From Phylloscopus collybita (Eukaryota > Chordata > Aves > Passeriformes > Phylloscopidae): a stretch of DNA of 64,000 nt. The notes below the pieces were generated by a model. It was not told the DNA's origin. It made no database searches and was given only the letters and a program-made list of their open reading frames with translations. This document shows positions 1-13,860 of this stretch, one piece after another (the first letter of the stretch is position 1; each line of letters begins with the position of its first letter). The stretch is taken from positions 239,001-303,000 of the forward strand of contig JAJNNQ010000133.1 in the NCBI GenBank assembly GCA_027886175.1, given 5' to 3'. The position numbers and the translations under genes are program-made.

Positions 1-89
1 AGCTAAAGCAGGTATGGCTGTGGGCCAGGATGTGGCAGGGGGGGCTTCCTTTGTCCCTGTCCCCCACTGAGTGCTCTGTCCCACCCCAG

Positions 90-3000
90 GAGCTGTCGCT
101 GCTGCCGCTGACGGAGCCGACCATCATGGCCAACTTCAGCCTCTTCGCGCCCTTCGGCAGCAGCCCCATCAACGGGAAGAGCCAGCTCCGGGGCACCTTT
201 GGCAGCGCCGTGCTCGACAGCGTCCCCGACTACTACTCCCAGCTGCTCACCAAGGTGAGAGAGGGAGGGTTTGTTCCCTGGTGTCCCCCTTATCCGGGGA
301 TCCCAGACCGCCCTGCTGTTCTCACCCCACCGTCTTCCCCCAGAACAACCTCAGCAACCCACCCACGCCACCCTCCTCGCTGCCCCCCACACCCCCTCCC
401 TCCGTGCAGCAGAAGATGGTGAACGGTGTCACGGCCCCTGAGGAGCTGGGGGAGCAGCCCAAGGATGCCGACCCAGCCCGTGAGCCCCACGGCCAGAAAG
501 GTGAGCCTGGCTGGCACAGGGGTGGCACAGAATCCCTGCTGCCGCCTGTCACTCCCCCCCATGACACCCATCGCTTCTCTGGAGATTCACCAGCTGTGGA
601 GGTGAAGAGCCTGGACCTGCTGGCAGCGCTGCCCACCCCGCCGCACAACCAGACTGAGGACGTCAGGTGAGACTCCCCTTTGTGGTGACACCCTCCCAAA
701 AGTGACATCAGCCCCTCCATGGGTGACACCAGGCCCTGTGGCCCCTGACGCCTCCATCCCCACAGGATGGAGAGTGACGACGAGAGCGACTCCCCCGACA
801 GCATCGTCCCCGCTTCATCCCCCGAGAGCGTCCTGGGCGAGGAGCTGCTCCGCTTCCCACTTCTCAGCGAGGCCAAGCCAGAGCTGGAGGAGCGTGTGCT
901 GTCCCCCATCATCCCCATCATCCCCCGGGCCAGTATCCCAGGTAGGATGGACTGGAGGGGTGTGTGGTTCATATGGAGTGGGCAGGAGGGAGTCTGTGGG
1001 ATGTGCGGCACAGGGAGAGGGTCTGGAGCGTGTGTGTGTCAGGTAGGAAGGGATATGGATGGGGCAGGATGGGATTCCTGGTCTAGGAGGGGTTTAAGGG
1101 CGCCTTGGGAAGCGTGGAATGTGAGGGAAAGGGGTTTGCAGGGTGGTGGATTCCCAGCAGAGATCTGGGGCAGCTGGGTGGGCTGATGGGTGGCTGTTGG
1201 TGGGGCTGGGTCTGCACTGATCCTGGCTCCAACCCTCTGCTGCCCATGGCTCTGACCCCGTTCTCCCCACACCAGTGTTCCCCGACACAAAACCCTACGA
1301 GGTCGCAGAGCCCTTTGGGGCTCCCCCAGGGAAGGTGGGGGCAGCAGGTCCTGGAACCCCATGGGAGAAGGGCAAGAGCAGCGAGGTCTCTGTCATGTTG
1401 ACGGTGTCTGCTGCAGCTGCCAAGGTAAGCAAGGGGATGGGGTCCCAGCAGTGACCCAACACAGTGGCACTTGTGGCGCTGTGGACCCATCCTGCCTTCC
1501 TGTCACCTAGAACCTCAATGGGGTGATGGTGGCCATGGCCGAGCTGCTGAGCATGAAGATCCCCAGCTCCTACGAGGTGCTGTTCCCCGACGGCCCCGTG
1601 CGAGCAGCTGTGGTTGAGGCCAAGAAGGTGGAGACTGATATGGCCGGTGAGTGTTCACCTTGTCCCCCAGTGTCCCCCCGTGTCTCTGGGCTGGGACCCC
1701 CGTGACAGGCTGTCCATCCCTCTCCCAGGAATGCTCGGAGGGAAGGAGAAGGTGCTGGCTGGCAAGGTGCCGGACAGCAGCTCCGAGTGGCTGAAGCAGT
1801 TCGATGCGGTGCTGCCAGGGTACAGCCTCAAGGGCGAGCTGGACCTCCTGACGCTGCTCAGACAGGTCAGCGGTGTGCGGGGGTCCCTGCGGGGCTGGGA
1901 GACTGGGAGGGGGCTGTTGGGGTACCCACAGGGCTGGGCTGTGTCAGGGTACAGGAGCTCTTTGGTAGAGGTGTGTGGTGGTCCCTGTAGGTCACCCCAT
2001 GACTGCAGGGAGTTTCCTGGGTCTCCCCATGGGCTGGTCCTGGGGCTCCCAGGAAGGAGTCTGGGAGGTCCTTGCAGGGTTGAGGGTGTGTGGGATGCTG
2101 ACTGATCCCTGCAGGGGCCCTGCAGGGCCAAGGCCCCGTCCCTGCAATGCACAGAGAGGTTGGGGGTCTCCATCTCTGACCCGTGCCCCCCTCTCCCCAC
2201 CACAGGAGAGCCCTGCTCCTGAGAAGACCCTTCATCATTGCTACGTCAACAACGTCTCCAACCTGGACGTGCGGCAGCTCTCTGTCCTGCCCCAGGAGCC
2301 CTCGCCCCCGCTGTCCCCCTCCGTTCCCTCCCCATCCAGCCCCGCTGAGCCCACCAGGGTCCCCGACCCCGAGGCGTCCCACGAGGCGGCCCCAGCCCCA
2401 CTGTCACCGCTGCCACCGGCCCCCTCGCCAGCCCCCCAGGAGGAAGGAGCCGCGGCCGCTCACTCGCCGCCCCGTTTCAAGCCGCGCTCGCGGCCGCCGG
2501 AGGACGGGGACGAGGCGAGGCCACGGCTGAAGAAGTGGAAGGGGGTGCGCTGGAAACGGCTGCGCTTCCTCGTCACCATCCAGAAAGGGGGGGCCAAGCG
2601 TGACGGCGACAAGGAGATCGCCGAGTTCATCGACAAGCTGGGCACCACGCTGCGCCCCGAGAAGGTGCCGCAGGACCTGCGCAAGTGCTGCTTCTGCCAC
2701 GAGGAGGGCGACGGGGCCACGGACGGGCCGGCCCGCCTGCTCAACCTTGACCTCGATCTCTGGGTCCACCTGAACTGCGCCCTGTGGTCCACGGAGGTGT
2801 ACGAGACTCAGGGAGGGGCCCTGATCAACGTGGAGGTGGCCCTGCACCGCGGGCTGCTCACCAAGTGCTCCCTGTGCCAGAAAACCGGCGCCACCAACAG
2901 CTGCAACCGCATCCGCTGCCCCAGCGTCTACCACTTCGCCTGCGCCATCCGCGCCAAGTGCATGTTCTTCAAGGACAAGACCATGCTGTGTCCCCTGCAC

Positions 3001-5332
3001 AAGCTGAAGGGGCCCTGCGAGCAGGAGCTCAGCAGCTTCACCGTCTTCCGCCGCGTCTACATCGAGCGGGACGAGGTGAAGCAGATCGCCAGCATCATCC
3101 AGCGCGGGGAGCGGCTCCACATGTTCCGCGTGGGCGGCTTGGTCTTCCACGCCATCGGGCAGCTGCTGCCGCACCAGATGGCCGATTTCCACAGCGTCAC
3201 GGCCCTCTACCCCGTGGGCTACGAGGCCACGCGCATCTACTGGAGCCTGCGGACCAACAACCGCCGCTGCTGCTACCGCTGCACCATCTGCGAGAACAAC
3301 GGGCGCCCCGAGTTCGTCGTGCAGGTCATCGAGCAGGGCCTGGAGGATCTTGTCTTCTCCGACTCCTCGCCACAAGGTAAGGAGTTGGGAGATGCCAGCG
3401 TCCAACTTTTGTCCCGGTGGCTGAGCCACGCCAGAGCACAGTAGAGGATGGGGTGGTGGAAGGCGGCTTGAGGTCCTCGCTGGGTGCCCATCTTCAGCTT
3501 GTGGCACTCCGTGCTCTGCTCTGGTGACGAGGTGGTGATTGGTCACTTGGACTTGATGATCTTGGAGGTCTTTCCCAGCCTCATTAGTTCTGTGGTTCTC
3601 CCTTCCCTTGGCAGCTGTCTGGAACCGGATCATCGAGCCGGTGGCGATGATGAGGAAGGAGGCCGACATGCTGCGGCTCTTCCCCGAGTACCTGAAGGGC
3701 GAGGAGCTCTTCGGCCTCACGGTGCACGCGGTGCTGCGCATCGCCGAGTCGGTAGGTCCAAGGGTGGGCGTTGGAGGTCTCTCCTCCATGCTGGGGGTCC
3801 ACCCTGCTGGGTGAGGGCCTGGTGGCTCTTCTGCTGCTGCCTCTTTGACCTCCTGGTCCTTGCGTGTCCCCCTCTGCAGCTGCCAGGCGTCGAGAGCTGC
3901 CAGAACTACCTGTTCCGCTACGGGCGCCATCCTCTGATGGAGCTGCCGCTGATGATCAATCCCACCGGCTGCGCCCGCTCCGAGCCCAAGATCCTCACCC
4001 ACTACAAGCGGTAAGCAGGGCTGGGATCCACCAGGAGAGCTGGGATCCACCAGGAGAGCTGGGATCCACCAGGAGAGCTGGGATCCCTGGGGGTCCTTCG
4101 GCTCTAACCCCTCTCATCCTCCCTCCCCTGGAAGGCCCCACACCCTGAACAGCACAAGCATGTCCAAGGCCTACCAGAGCACGTTCACCGGCGAGACCAA
4201 CACGCCCTACAGCAAGCAGTTTGTGCACTCCAAGTCCTCCCAGTACCGGCGCCTGAAGACGGAGTGGAAGAACAACGTGTACCTGGCGCGGTCCCGCATC
4301 CAGGGACTGGGGCTCTACGCGGCCAAGGACATCGAGAAGCACACGATGGTCATCGAGTACATCGGCACCATCATCCGCAACGAGGTGGCCAACCGGCGGG
4401 AGAAGATCTATGAGGAGCAGGTGCGGCTCTGCTGGGACTTGGGCAAGATGTGGAGGGGCTTGGGTGGCGTGTTGGGGGCTCGGGTGGAACGTGGAGGGGC
4501 TTCGAGATGGAAGCGGGAGGAGCCAGATGGGAATTTGGGAGCTCGAGTGGCATGTGGGTGGACTTAGGTGGGATGCTGGAGGCTCTGGCAGGAGCTGGGG
4601 GGACTCAGGTGGGATATGGAGGGACTTGAGAGGGATATCAAGGGTTCTTGGTGGGACATGGAGCGACTCAGGTGAGATGTGGAGGGACTCGTGTGGGATT
4701 TGAGGGTCTCCAGTGGGGATGTGGGGTGATGGGTTAGGGTTAGGGTTAGGGTTAGGGTTAGGGATGATCCCAGGTGGGATATGGGGACATCAGCGCACCC
4801 CTCAACCCCCTCTTCTCCTCGGTGGCAGAACCGTGGCATTTACATGTTCCGCATCAACAACGAGCACGTCATTGACGCCACGCTGACGGGGGGCCCGGCC
4901 AGGTGAGCACGGGGTGGGGAGGGCTTTGGGGTGCTGGGACACCCCCAGAGGGAGCCTGTCTGTCTGTCTGTCCTGCCCCTGCCCCGGGGTTGGTGCTGAC
5001 CCCCCCTGGCCCCGCAGGTACATCAACCACTCGTGTGCCCCCAACTGCGTGGCCGAAGTCGTGACCTTCGACAAGGAGGACAAGATCATCATCATCTCCA
5101 GCCGGCGCATCCCCAAGGGGGAGGAGGTCAGTGAGGGACCCATGGGGTGCCGGGGGGTGGTCCTGGGGGACCCAAGGAAGGGGCTGGAAGGTGGCAGGGC
5201 TGAGCTCTGTGCTTTGGGTGACTCCCTGCTCCCTCCCAGCTCACCTACGACTACCAGTTCGACTTCGAGGACGATCAGCACAAGATCCCCTGCCACTGTG
5301 GAGCTTGGAATTGCAGGAAGTGGATGAACTAA
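90..5332 (+). CDS. KMT2D: KMT2D (MLL2/MLL4) histone H3K4 methyltransferase, C-terminal 1000 residues (5' part outside window)
   Basis: Exons by splice sites and phase: 90-254, 344-500, 585-666, 766-941, 1276-1424, 1511-1646, 1729-1865, 2206-3376, 3615-3751, 3880-4010, 4135-4420, 4829-4902, 5018-5126, 5240-5332; they sum to 1001 codons with the stop. Visible domains, numbered in this fragment: extended PHD finger about 495-600 (starts [10 protein letters not shown]), FYRN about 609-662, then FYRC, Win motif GCARSEPK (WDR5 binding), SET about 859-984 ([19 protein letters not shown]) and post-[16 protein letters not shown]. The product mono-methylates H3K4 at enhancers within the COMPASS-like complex with WDR5, RBBP5, ASH2L, UTX and PTIP. 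The catalytic end is almost identical to mammals, whereas the Pro-rich part of exon 2206-3376 has diverged. KMT2A/B paralogues are excluded by the LSLLPLTEP and [14 protein letters not shown] stretches. The first 89 bases are intron. Confidence 0.97.
3525..3607 (+). mobile_element. CR1 LINE 3'-end fragment in KMT2D intron
   Basis: The intron before exon 3615-3751 holds the diagnostic CR1 tail: ...GGACTTGATGATCTTGGAGG, then TTTCCCAGCC and a short tail. CR1 elements are usually 5'-truncated, and this copy keeps only about 80 bases. It ends just before the acceptor at 3613-3614. Confidence 0.75.
4018..4087 (+). repeat. 21-bp tandem repeat in KMT2D intron
   Basis: Three full copies and a partial fourth of the unit GCTGGGATCCACCAGGAGA(GC), between exons 3880-4010 and 4135-4420. 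The copies are nearly identical, which suggests recent expansion. Confidence 0.9.
4430..4730 (+). repeat. Degenerate G-rich minisatellite in KMT2D intron
   Basis: Imperfect units of about 20-30 bases built on GGGATGTGGAGGGACTT and GTGGGATATGG. They fill most of the 408-bp intron between exons 4135-4420 and 4829-4902, upstream of the telomere-type repeat. Confidence 0.7.
4731..4763 (+). repeat. Interstitial telomeric repeat (TTAGGG)5
   Basis: GGG followed by five perfect TTAGGG units inside a KMT2D intron. The G-rich strand is the coding strand, so the array is transcribed as UUAGGG. Confidence 0.97.
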
Positions 5333-5734
5333 CTGGGAGAAAAAAAAAAAAAACAGGGGCTGGGGGGGGGGCTGCCACCCCCCCGCCTCAGAGACCTCGC
5401 CGAGCCCCCCAGGGCTGCAGGAGGTGCCAGGGGCGGCCGGGCACTGAGGGAGAGCGGCGGCTGCGGCGCTGCCGGCCCTGCCCGAGCGGGACGGACGGAC
5501 AGATGAACTGGCAACTCAGGGTTTTCTTTGCTTCGTCCTGCGAGGAAGAAAAAAAAAAAAAAGAAAAAAAAAACAACAAAAAAAGGAGTTGGGGGGGAAG
5601 GGGGGGGGGCTCAGAAACGCCCCCCTTCACACCACCCCCCCCCTGCCTGCCTCTCTCGTGGGGGAGCCACGGGGGAGCAGCGCTGGGCCCGGCGCGGCCA
5701 GAGCGATTGTGCGGAGCCGGTCTGGATATAACGA

Positions 5735-5896
5735 TTATTTTATTTTATTTTATTTTATTTGGTTTCTTTTTTTTTTTTTTCCTTTTTTTTTCTTTCCCTT
5801 TTTTTTTTCCTCCTTTTTTTTCCTCCTTTTTTTTTTTTCCTTTTTTTTTTCCTTTTTTTTTTCCTTTTTTTTTTCCCTTTTTTTTTTTTTTTTTTA
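5735..5896 (+). repeat. U-rich tract in KMT2D 3'UTR
   Basis: (TTTTA)n followed by repeated T8-T12 runs separated by CC, about 160 bases with almost no purine after 5765. It is complementary to the A-rich tract 1.3 kb downstream in the same transcript. Confidence 0.9.
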
Positions 5897-7131
5897 AGAA
5901 ACTAATAATATTTGCTCGCTAATTACCAAGGTAACACAAGACTCCTTGAGCTCGACAATCCGGGCTCTGCCCCGCCCGGCGTGGCGGTGGCCAGAGCTCG
6001 CTCGGTTCCTTTTTTGATCTCTTTTTTTTTGTTTTTTTTTTTTGTGCGTGTGGACGAGACCCCCCCCCCCCCCCCCAACCCCCCGGAGCGGCGGCGGGAT
6101 GCAGCCAAGACCCCGACAGACACAAGGAGCTTTCTGCACCCAAACCTACCTCATTTTAAGTGTTAGATTTGTTTCTTTTTATTTGTTGTTGTTTTTAAAT
6201 GTGAGCCCCCCCCCTCCCCTCTTCCTCTATCCCAACCCACCCCCCCTCAAGCTAGGGGAGGGGGGGGTCTTTCCCTCTCCCTCGGGCTCCAGAGGATGCA
6301 GCTTCCCCATGTCCCCCTTCCTCAGGACGCCTTGAAGGGGGGGACACGGGGACACCCCCTCCTTGTCCCTCCCCCCCTCCCCACTCAGGAGGTCCCAGCT
6401 CTGTGAGGTGCCAAGGTGGGGATGGGGGCTCGAGGGGGGAGCTCAGACCCACTCCCCCAGCTCTGGTGGGGGGGCTGGAGGGAGCTGGGTGGGGACCCCT
6501 CCTTCTCACAGGGGGCTGGGTGGAGCCCCCCCCCTCGCTCACCCTTGGCCCTCCCAGCCGGGGCTGCACTGGAGGGGGAAGGTTATTTATCTATTTATAC
6601 CTTATATTGTATATACTAGACTGGGGGCTGGGGGGGGGCGTGGGAGGGGGCTCTTTGTGCTCTGCTGGGCTGAGATTTAGGGGTGCAGGGGGCAAAAATT
6701 GGGGAGGGGGGCGGAGGGGGTGATGTTGAGGGGGGTGTGGGGGTTTTAAACCCCGTCTCCGAGGCGGGGGGGGGGGGTTGGGGAAAGGTGGTGGGGGGAG
6801 TCTCTCTGTCTCTCTCTCTCTCTCTCTCTGGAACCTCCTGCCAGGCAGGGGTGGTGCCTCGGAGAGAGCGAAGCAGCGAGTGGGCATTAACACCCCCGAG
6901 CCCCCCCACCCCGCCCGCGACCCCCCTCCCCCAACCGGGGTCCCCACCCGCCCCCTCCCCACTCCGGGGGGAGAACCCCCGGGGAGGCGCCGGGATCTCT
7001 TAACGCACAAACACGGCGCTGGGGAGGGAAGGAGAGACCCCCCTCCTGCTCCTGGTTTGAGGGAGGGGGGGGTCTGATGGGGGTGGTGCCCCCCCCTCCC
7101 TCCCCTGCCCCCGGTGCCGGGGCCGATCTTG

Positions 7132-7133
7132 GA

Positions 7134-7164
<31 letters not shown>

Positions 7165-7310
7165 GCTTCCGCAAAACTCGTCAAAGCTGCAAAAAAAAAA
7201 AAAAAAAAAAATTTAAAAAAAAAAACCGACAAAAAAGAAACAAAACAAAACAAAAAGTTTAAGGTAAAAAGGTTTAAAAAAGAAAATTTAAAAAAAAATA
7301 AAAAAAAAAA
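7132..7310 (+). repeat. A-rich tract in KMT2D 3'UTR
   Basis: An A28-type run, then further A15-A20 runs separated by short interruptions. It lies about 140 bases upstream of the poly(A) signal. AATAAA-like strings inside it (for example near 7297) could act as earlier poly(A) signals. Confidence 0.85.
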
Positions 7311-7447
7311 AGAAAAGCGCGAGTGGGGGGGATGAGAAAGTTTTAACAGAAAATATACGAGAAATTTAACTTTCAGAGCTGTACATAGGCCGGGGCGTGT
7401 AGAAAATCCCGTTTTTACCAATACCGGAACCACTGGATGTTATTTTA

Positions 7448-7453
7448 AATAAA
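7448..7453 (+). terminator. KMT2D: KMT2D poly(A) signal AATAAA
   Basis: Canonical hexamer in an AT-rich pocket (TTATTTTAAATAAAGCG), followed by a switch to G-rich sequence typical of a downstream element. It lies about 600 bases before the PRKAG1 start. Confidence 0.8.
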
Positions 7454-7869
7454 GCGCGTGAGAAGCCGAAGCCGCCTGGTCCCTCCTGGGGGGGGGGGAG
7501 CTCGGGGAGGGTGGGCAGGGGACAAACCGCGACAACGGCGACAGCTCGGTGTCCCCAGGTGTCCCCTCAGCCCGGGGAAGGTCTCTGTTCCACCCCAACC
7601 CCGGGACCCTCACTCACACACCCCCCGCCCTCATCTCCCAGGACCCCGTGTCCGTGTCCCCCCTCCCCGGGGCCATCCCGGGCTGGGTCCCGCCGTGTCC
7701 CCAAACCCCACACGGGTGACACCCCCCCCCCCCACACACACACGCCCTGTCCCCAAAAGCCTTTCCCCGGTGAGCCGGCCGGAGGGGAAAGCGCTCCCGG
7801 CGGCCGTGAGGGCCCGGCTGGAGGGACCGGGAACGGGACCGGGAACGGGGCCCGAGTGGCTCCGGGAAC

Positions 7870-8047
7870 CGGGCGGAAGCGGGGCAGGAACCGGGCGGAA
7901 GTGGGACAGGGACCGGGCGGAAGTGGGACAGGGACCGGGCGGAAGTGGCGCCGGAAGCCCCGGGGAAGCGGGACCAGGAACCGGGAGAACGCGGGGCCGG
8001 AGCCGGGCGGAAGTGGGGCAGCGGCGCCTCGGGACGGAGCGGGACCC
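7870..8047 (+). promoter_or_regulatory. PRKAG1: PRKAG1 CpG-island promoter with tandem ETS/GABP sites
   Basis: Four perfect CGGAAGTG sites start at 7896, 7918, 7940 and 8008. The first three are spaced exactly 22 bases within a tandem repeat of GGGACCGGGCGGAAGTGGGACA. Weaker CGGAAG cores lie at 7873 and 7952. CGGAAGTG is the ETS/GABPA consensus common in housekeeping promoters. No TATA box is seen. The transcription start is inferred to lie in or just after this block. Confidence 0.65.
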
Positions 8048-10982
<2,935 letters not shown>

Positions 10983-11495
10983 GGCAGTGTGGGGAGGTGG
11001 GGAGGGGGTTCAGTCCTCCCAAGCCCCCCACTCTCTTCTCTCCTACAACACTGTGCCCCCCCCAGGCTGGTGGGGACACCCGGGGTATGCCCCCGCTCAC
11101 CAGCAGCATCCAGCAATAATCTCCAGCCCTGGGGCAGCCCCCGCTGCCCTTCCTTGGGTTGGGGGGAACCCACAGCCCCCCCCATGCCGTGCCCTGCACC
11201 CCAAAGCCGTGTGGGGTGATGGGGGCAGCCCTTGGCCCCCCCTGGGGTGCCAGGCCAGGGTCACTCCTGTCCACGCCAGGGCTGTTCCTGTGTGGACTCT
11301 TTGTCCCTGTCACCCTGCACCCTCTCCCTGGGTTTGGTGAAACCCACCCACCTCGGGGACCCCCCCCCCCGCCAGCCCACGCGCCCCCGGGGGTCTCCCC
11401 CCCGTCCCCCAGGTTCCCCCCCAGCTGTGCCCACACCCGCCACTGCTTGGTGTGTGAAGAGAAAACCACGAATAAACACAGAGCTGGCACCACCC
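10983..11495 (+). other. PRKAG1: PRKAG1 3'UTR with AATAAA at 11471-11476
   Basis: The region runs from the TGA at 10980-10982 to shortly after the canonical hexamer in CACGAATAAACACAG. It is C-rich with no ORF of interest. Confidence 0.8.
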
Positions 11496-12423
11496 TGGCT
11501 GGGTGCAGAGCACGGGGGGCATTGGCCAGGGAGGGGCTGCGTGGGGAGGGGGTGTGTGGGGAGGGGGTGTGTGGGGAGGGGTTGTGCCCCCACCGTGGGA
11601 AGGGGGAATCTGCTGAGCTCACCCAGACCCTAAATCCCTGTTTGTTCCGCCTGTGGCTTTTCTAAAAGGCCAGGATTGGGGATGGGACAGAGACAGGGAC
11701 CTGGCGGGACATGGGGACCCTCTGGTGGGCACCACGGTGAGCGGGGGGAGCCGGGCAGGGCCTGTGGGGGGTGGGGGGGAGGTTGAGGGGGGAGCTGAAC
11801 GTTCGGGTGGCCTGGGGGGCTGCCGGGGGTCGCGGGCAGCTGGGACACAGCGGCGTTTGCAGCCGGTGCCCGCAGGGGAGGCGCAAGGCCTTGGCCGTGC
11901 TGAGCCAGGCACATTCCTGGCGGGGAGGGGACGGCCGGGCCGGGGACCCTGTCCCTGCCAGTCCCGGGGTCCGGCAGAGGCTGCAGAGCGAGGTGAGCGC
12001 CGGGCAGGTACCGGGGGGCCCGGGGGACTGGCGGGGGGGGCCGTGCCGGTTGCCATGCCGCCGCCGGAGGGTTGCTAAGCTCCGCTCGGAGCCCGCGTGG
12101 GCTGCAGCGCTTTGGTGCCAAACCCGCCATCGCCTGCTTGTCGCAGGGGGGGGAAGGGATCCCGCGGGGGGAGGGCGTGGGGGGGGGGGGGGACACACAC
12201 ACACAAACACACGCACGCGACACGACACCCCTGGGACCGGCCGGTGGGGTCCCCGCGGTTCGCCGGTCTCCCGCGGGTCAAGAGTGCCCCGAGGTGGCAC
12301 CGGGCGGGACACGGGGTCCCCGGGGGCACGCGTGCCCCGGCTGGGTGCGCGTGGGCCGGCGCGTGGCTCCGCCGAGGCTCCGGTGAGCCCCCCGCGGCTG
12401 GGACCCCCCTCTCCGGCGGGGCC
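11496..12423 (+). other. PRKAG1-DDN intergenic region and DDN 5' region
   Basis: Three copies of an 18-bp TGTGTGGGGAGGGGG(TG) unit lie at about 11530-11582. Beyond them a CpG-rich stretch (about 11880-12423) probably contains the DDN promoter and 5'UTR. It includes a half RFX-like GTTGCCATG at 12048. I see no other gene. Confidence 0.55.
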
Positions 12424-13706
12424 ATGCTGGGGGGTCCGGAGCGGGGTGCGGGGCGCCTGCGAATCTGCGAGAGGACCAAGCTGGTGCTGGTGGAGATCGA
12501 CACGGTGGCGTGTTGCAGCCCGGGGACCGGCATGGCTGCGGGGTGCTGGCCCGAGCCCCCCTGGACCTACCGCCGCATCGCCGGGGAGTACGCGTGAGTG
12601 GGGAAGGCGGGGTGGGGGGGGGGTCCGCCCTGCTCCCCCCGGCCCCTCGCTCCCCTCACTCCCCGTCTCTGTCTTGCAGGTACCTGGAGAAGCGCTTTGT
12701 GGCCGAGCTGGCCCCTCCCTGGCCCCCGGTGCCCTCCAACCCCCCTTGTCGCCTGCAGGACTTCACCACCCGGCCCCGGGTGCCCCCCACCCCCTGCCCC
12801 CCGCGGCAGCTTGAGGGGACGGGGGGCAGCGGAGCCCGGGGGGGTCACCCCGTGCCCGCGCCTCGGCCCCCGGTGTCGGGTGACAAGCTGGGCCCCCCCA
12901 CCTACGAGGTGCACATGCAGCGGGTGCAGGCCGCCCACGCCCGCCGTGGGGGACCCCCCCCTTACATCTCCCCCCCCGCCTATGACGGTCCCCACCGCAC
13001 CCTGCAGCTCCGCCCCCTGCGGGGACCCCGCAGCCCCCCGCCCGCACCTCGGGCCCGCGGGGCTGTGCCGGGGGGCTGGAGCCACACGCTGCCCCGGGCG
13101 GCCACCGAGGCCAAGCACCGGTGGCCCCGTGGGATGCAGCCGTCCCCAGGAGGATCCGGCAGCCCCCGGCACTGCCAGACGCTGCCAAGGGCAGCAGCCG
13201 GCCGGGAACGGGTACCGGGGCGCGGGAGGGGGCGGCGGGGGACGGGGGGACACGTCCTCATCGATGCCACCCGCGTGGTGGTCCGAGCCCAGTACGTGCC
13301 ACCTCCGCAGCGACAGCAGGTCCGCTATGCCAGGGGCTCCCTGGGGCCCGCTACCCCTCCTCGCAGCCCTTCCGTGCCCCCTGGGCTTGTCAGCCCCTCC
13401 GCCGCGCCCTCGCCGCCCCGGGAGCCCTCCGGCAGCCCCCGCAGCCCGTGGCAGAGCCCCGGGGGCTGCAGGGGGGTCCGCGGGCAGCCCCCGCCGCGGC
13501 GGCCGGTGCTGTACGCCCAGGCGCTGCGCGAGGCCGTGTCCCGCATCCGGCGGCACACGGCGCCCGACTCGGACTCGGATGCCGAGGGGAGCGTGGGGGG
13601 CTCCCGGCAGCGGCTCTGCCGAGACCCCCGAGCCTACAGCAGCAGCAGCAGCAGCCTGGAGAGCACCGGGGCCCCCCCGGGCCGCGCCAGCCCCACCCCT
13701 GCCTGA
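12424..13706 (+). CDS. DDN: Dendrin, synaptic and podocyte slit-diaphragm scaffold protein
   Basis: Two coding exons, 12424-12593 and 12680-13706, give 398 aa; human dendrin is 711 aa and also has two exons. Conserved islands identify it: start MLGGP (human MLDGP), RTKLVLVEIDTV, GPPTYEVHM, GGPPPYISPPAYDGPHRTL (two PPxY motifs), HVLIDATRVVVRAQYVP and ALREAVSRIRRHTAPDSDSD. PPxY motifs in dendrin bind WW domains (MAGI/S-SCAM, KIBRA). Dendrin acts at postsynaptic sites and podocyte junctions and can enter the nucleus. The gene lies between PRKAG1 and WNT1 as in mammals. The middle is Pro/Arg/Gly-rich at extreme GC, which probably explains why avian copies are hard to sequence. Several linkers are much shorter than in human. 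Confidence 0.92.
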
Positions 13707-13860
13707 GGTGGGGTGGGGTTTGCCGGGGTGTGGCACTTCTGGGGCGGGGCTTGGCGGGGTGTGGTTCTCGGGGGCGGGGCTTGGCGGGTGGTCTCGGGGG
13801 CGGGGCTCAGGACTGGAGGTCCCAGGGGCTGACCCCAATAAAAGCTCCGGGATCTCGGTG
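13707..13860 (+). other. DDN: DDN 3'UTR with AATAAA at 13837-13842
   Basis: A short 3'UTR holding about three copies of a GGGGCGGGGCTTGGCGGG-type repeat before the canonical poly(A) signal CCCCAATAAAAGC. Gene-free DNA follows. Confidence 0.8.

Larger units (their letters stand above)
5333..7470 (+). other. KMT2D: KMT2D 3' untranslated region
   Basis: About 2.1 kb follow the TAA at 5330-5332 and carry no conserved ORF. The region is dominated by homopolymer runs: A13 near 5340, U-rich 5735-5896, C14 near 6061, (CT)n near 6805-6828 and A-rich 7132-7310. The AATAAA at 7448-7453 is the only good poly(A) hexamer I see before the PRKAG1 promoter. Confidence 0.8.

Noticed and set aside
30..422. 130-codon ORF at the left edge
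   Set aside because: It reads a KMT2D exon plus intron sequence; the true coding segment is 90-254 followed by 344-500.
2404..4050. 548-codon antisense ORF across KMT2D
   Set aside because: It is the shadow of strongly conserved KMT2D exons in GC-rich DNA, it crosses real introns without splice logic, and its product is low-complexity.
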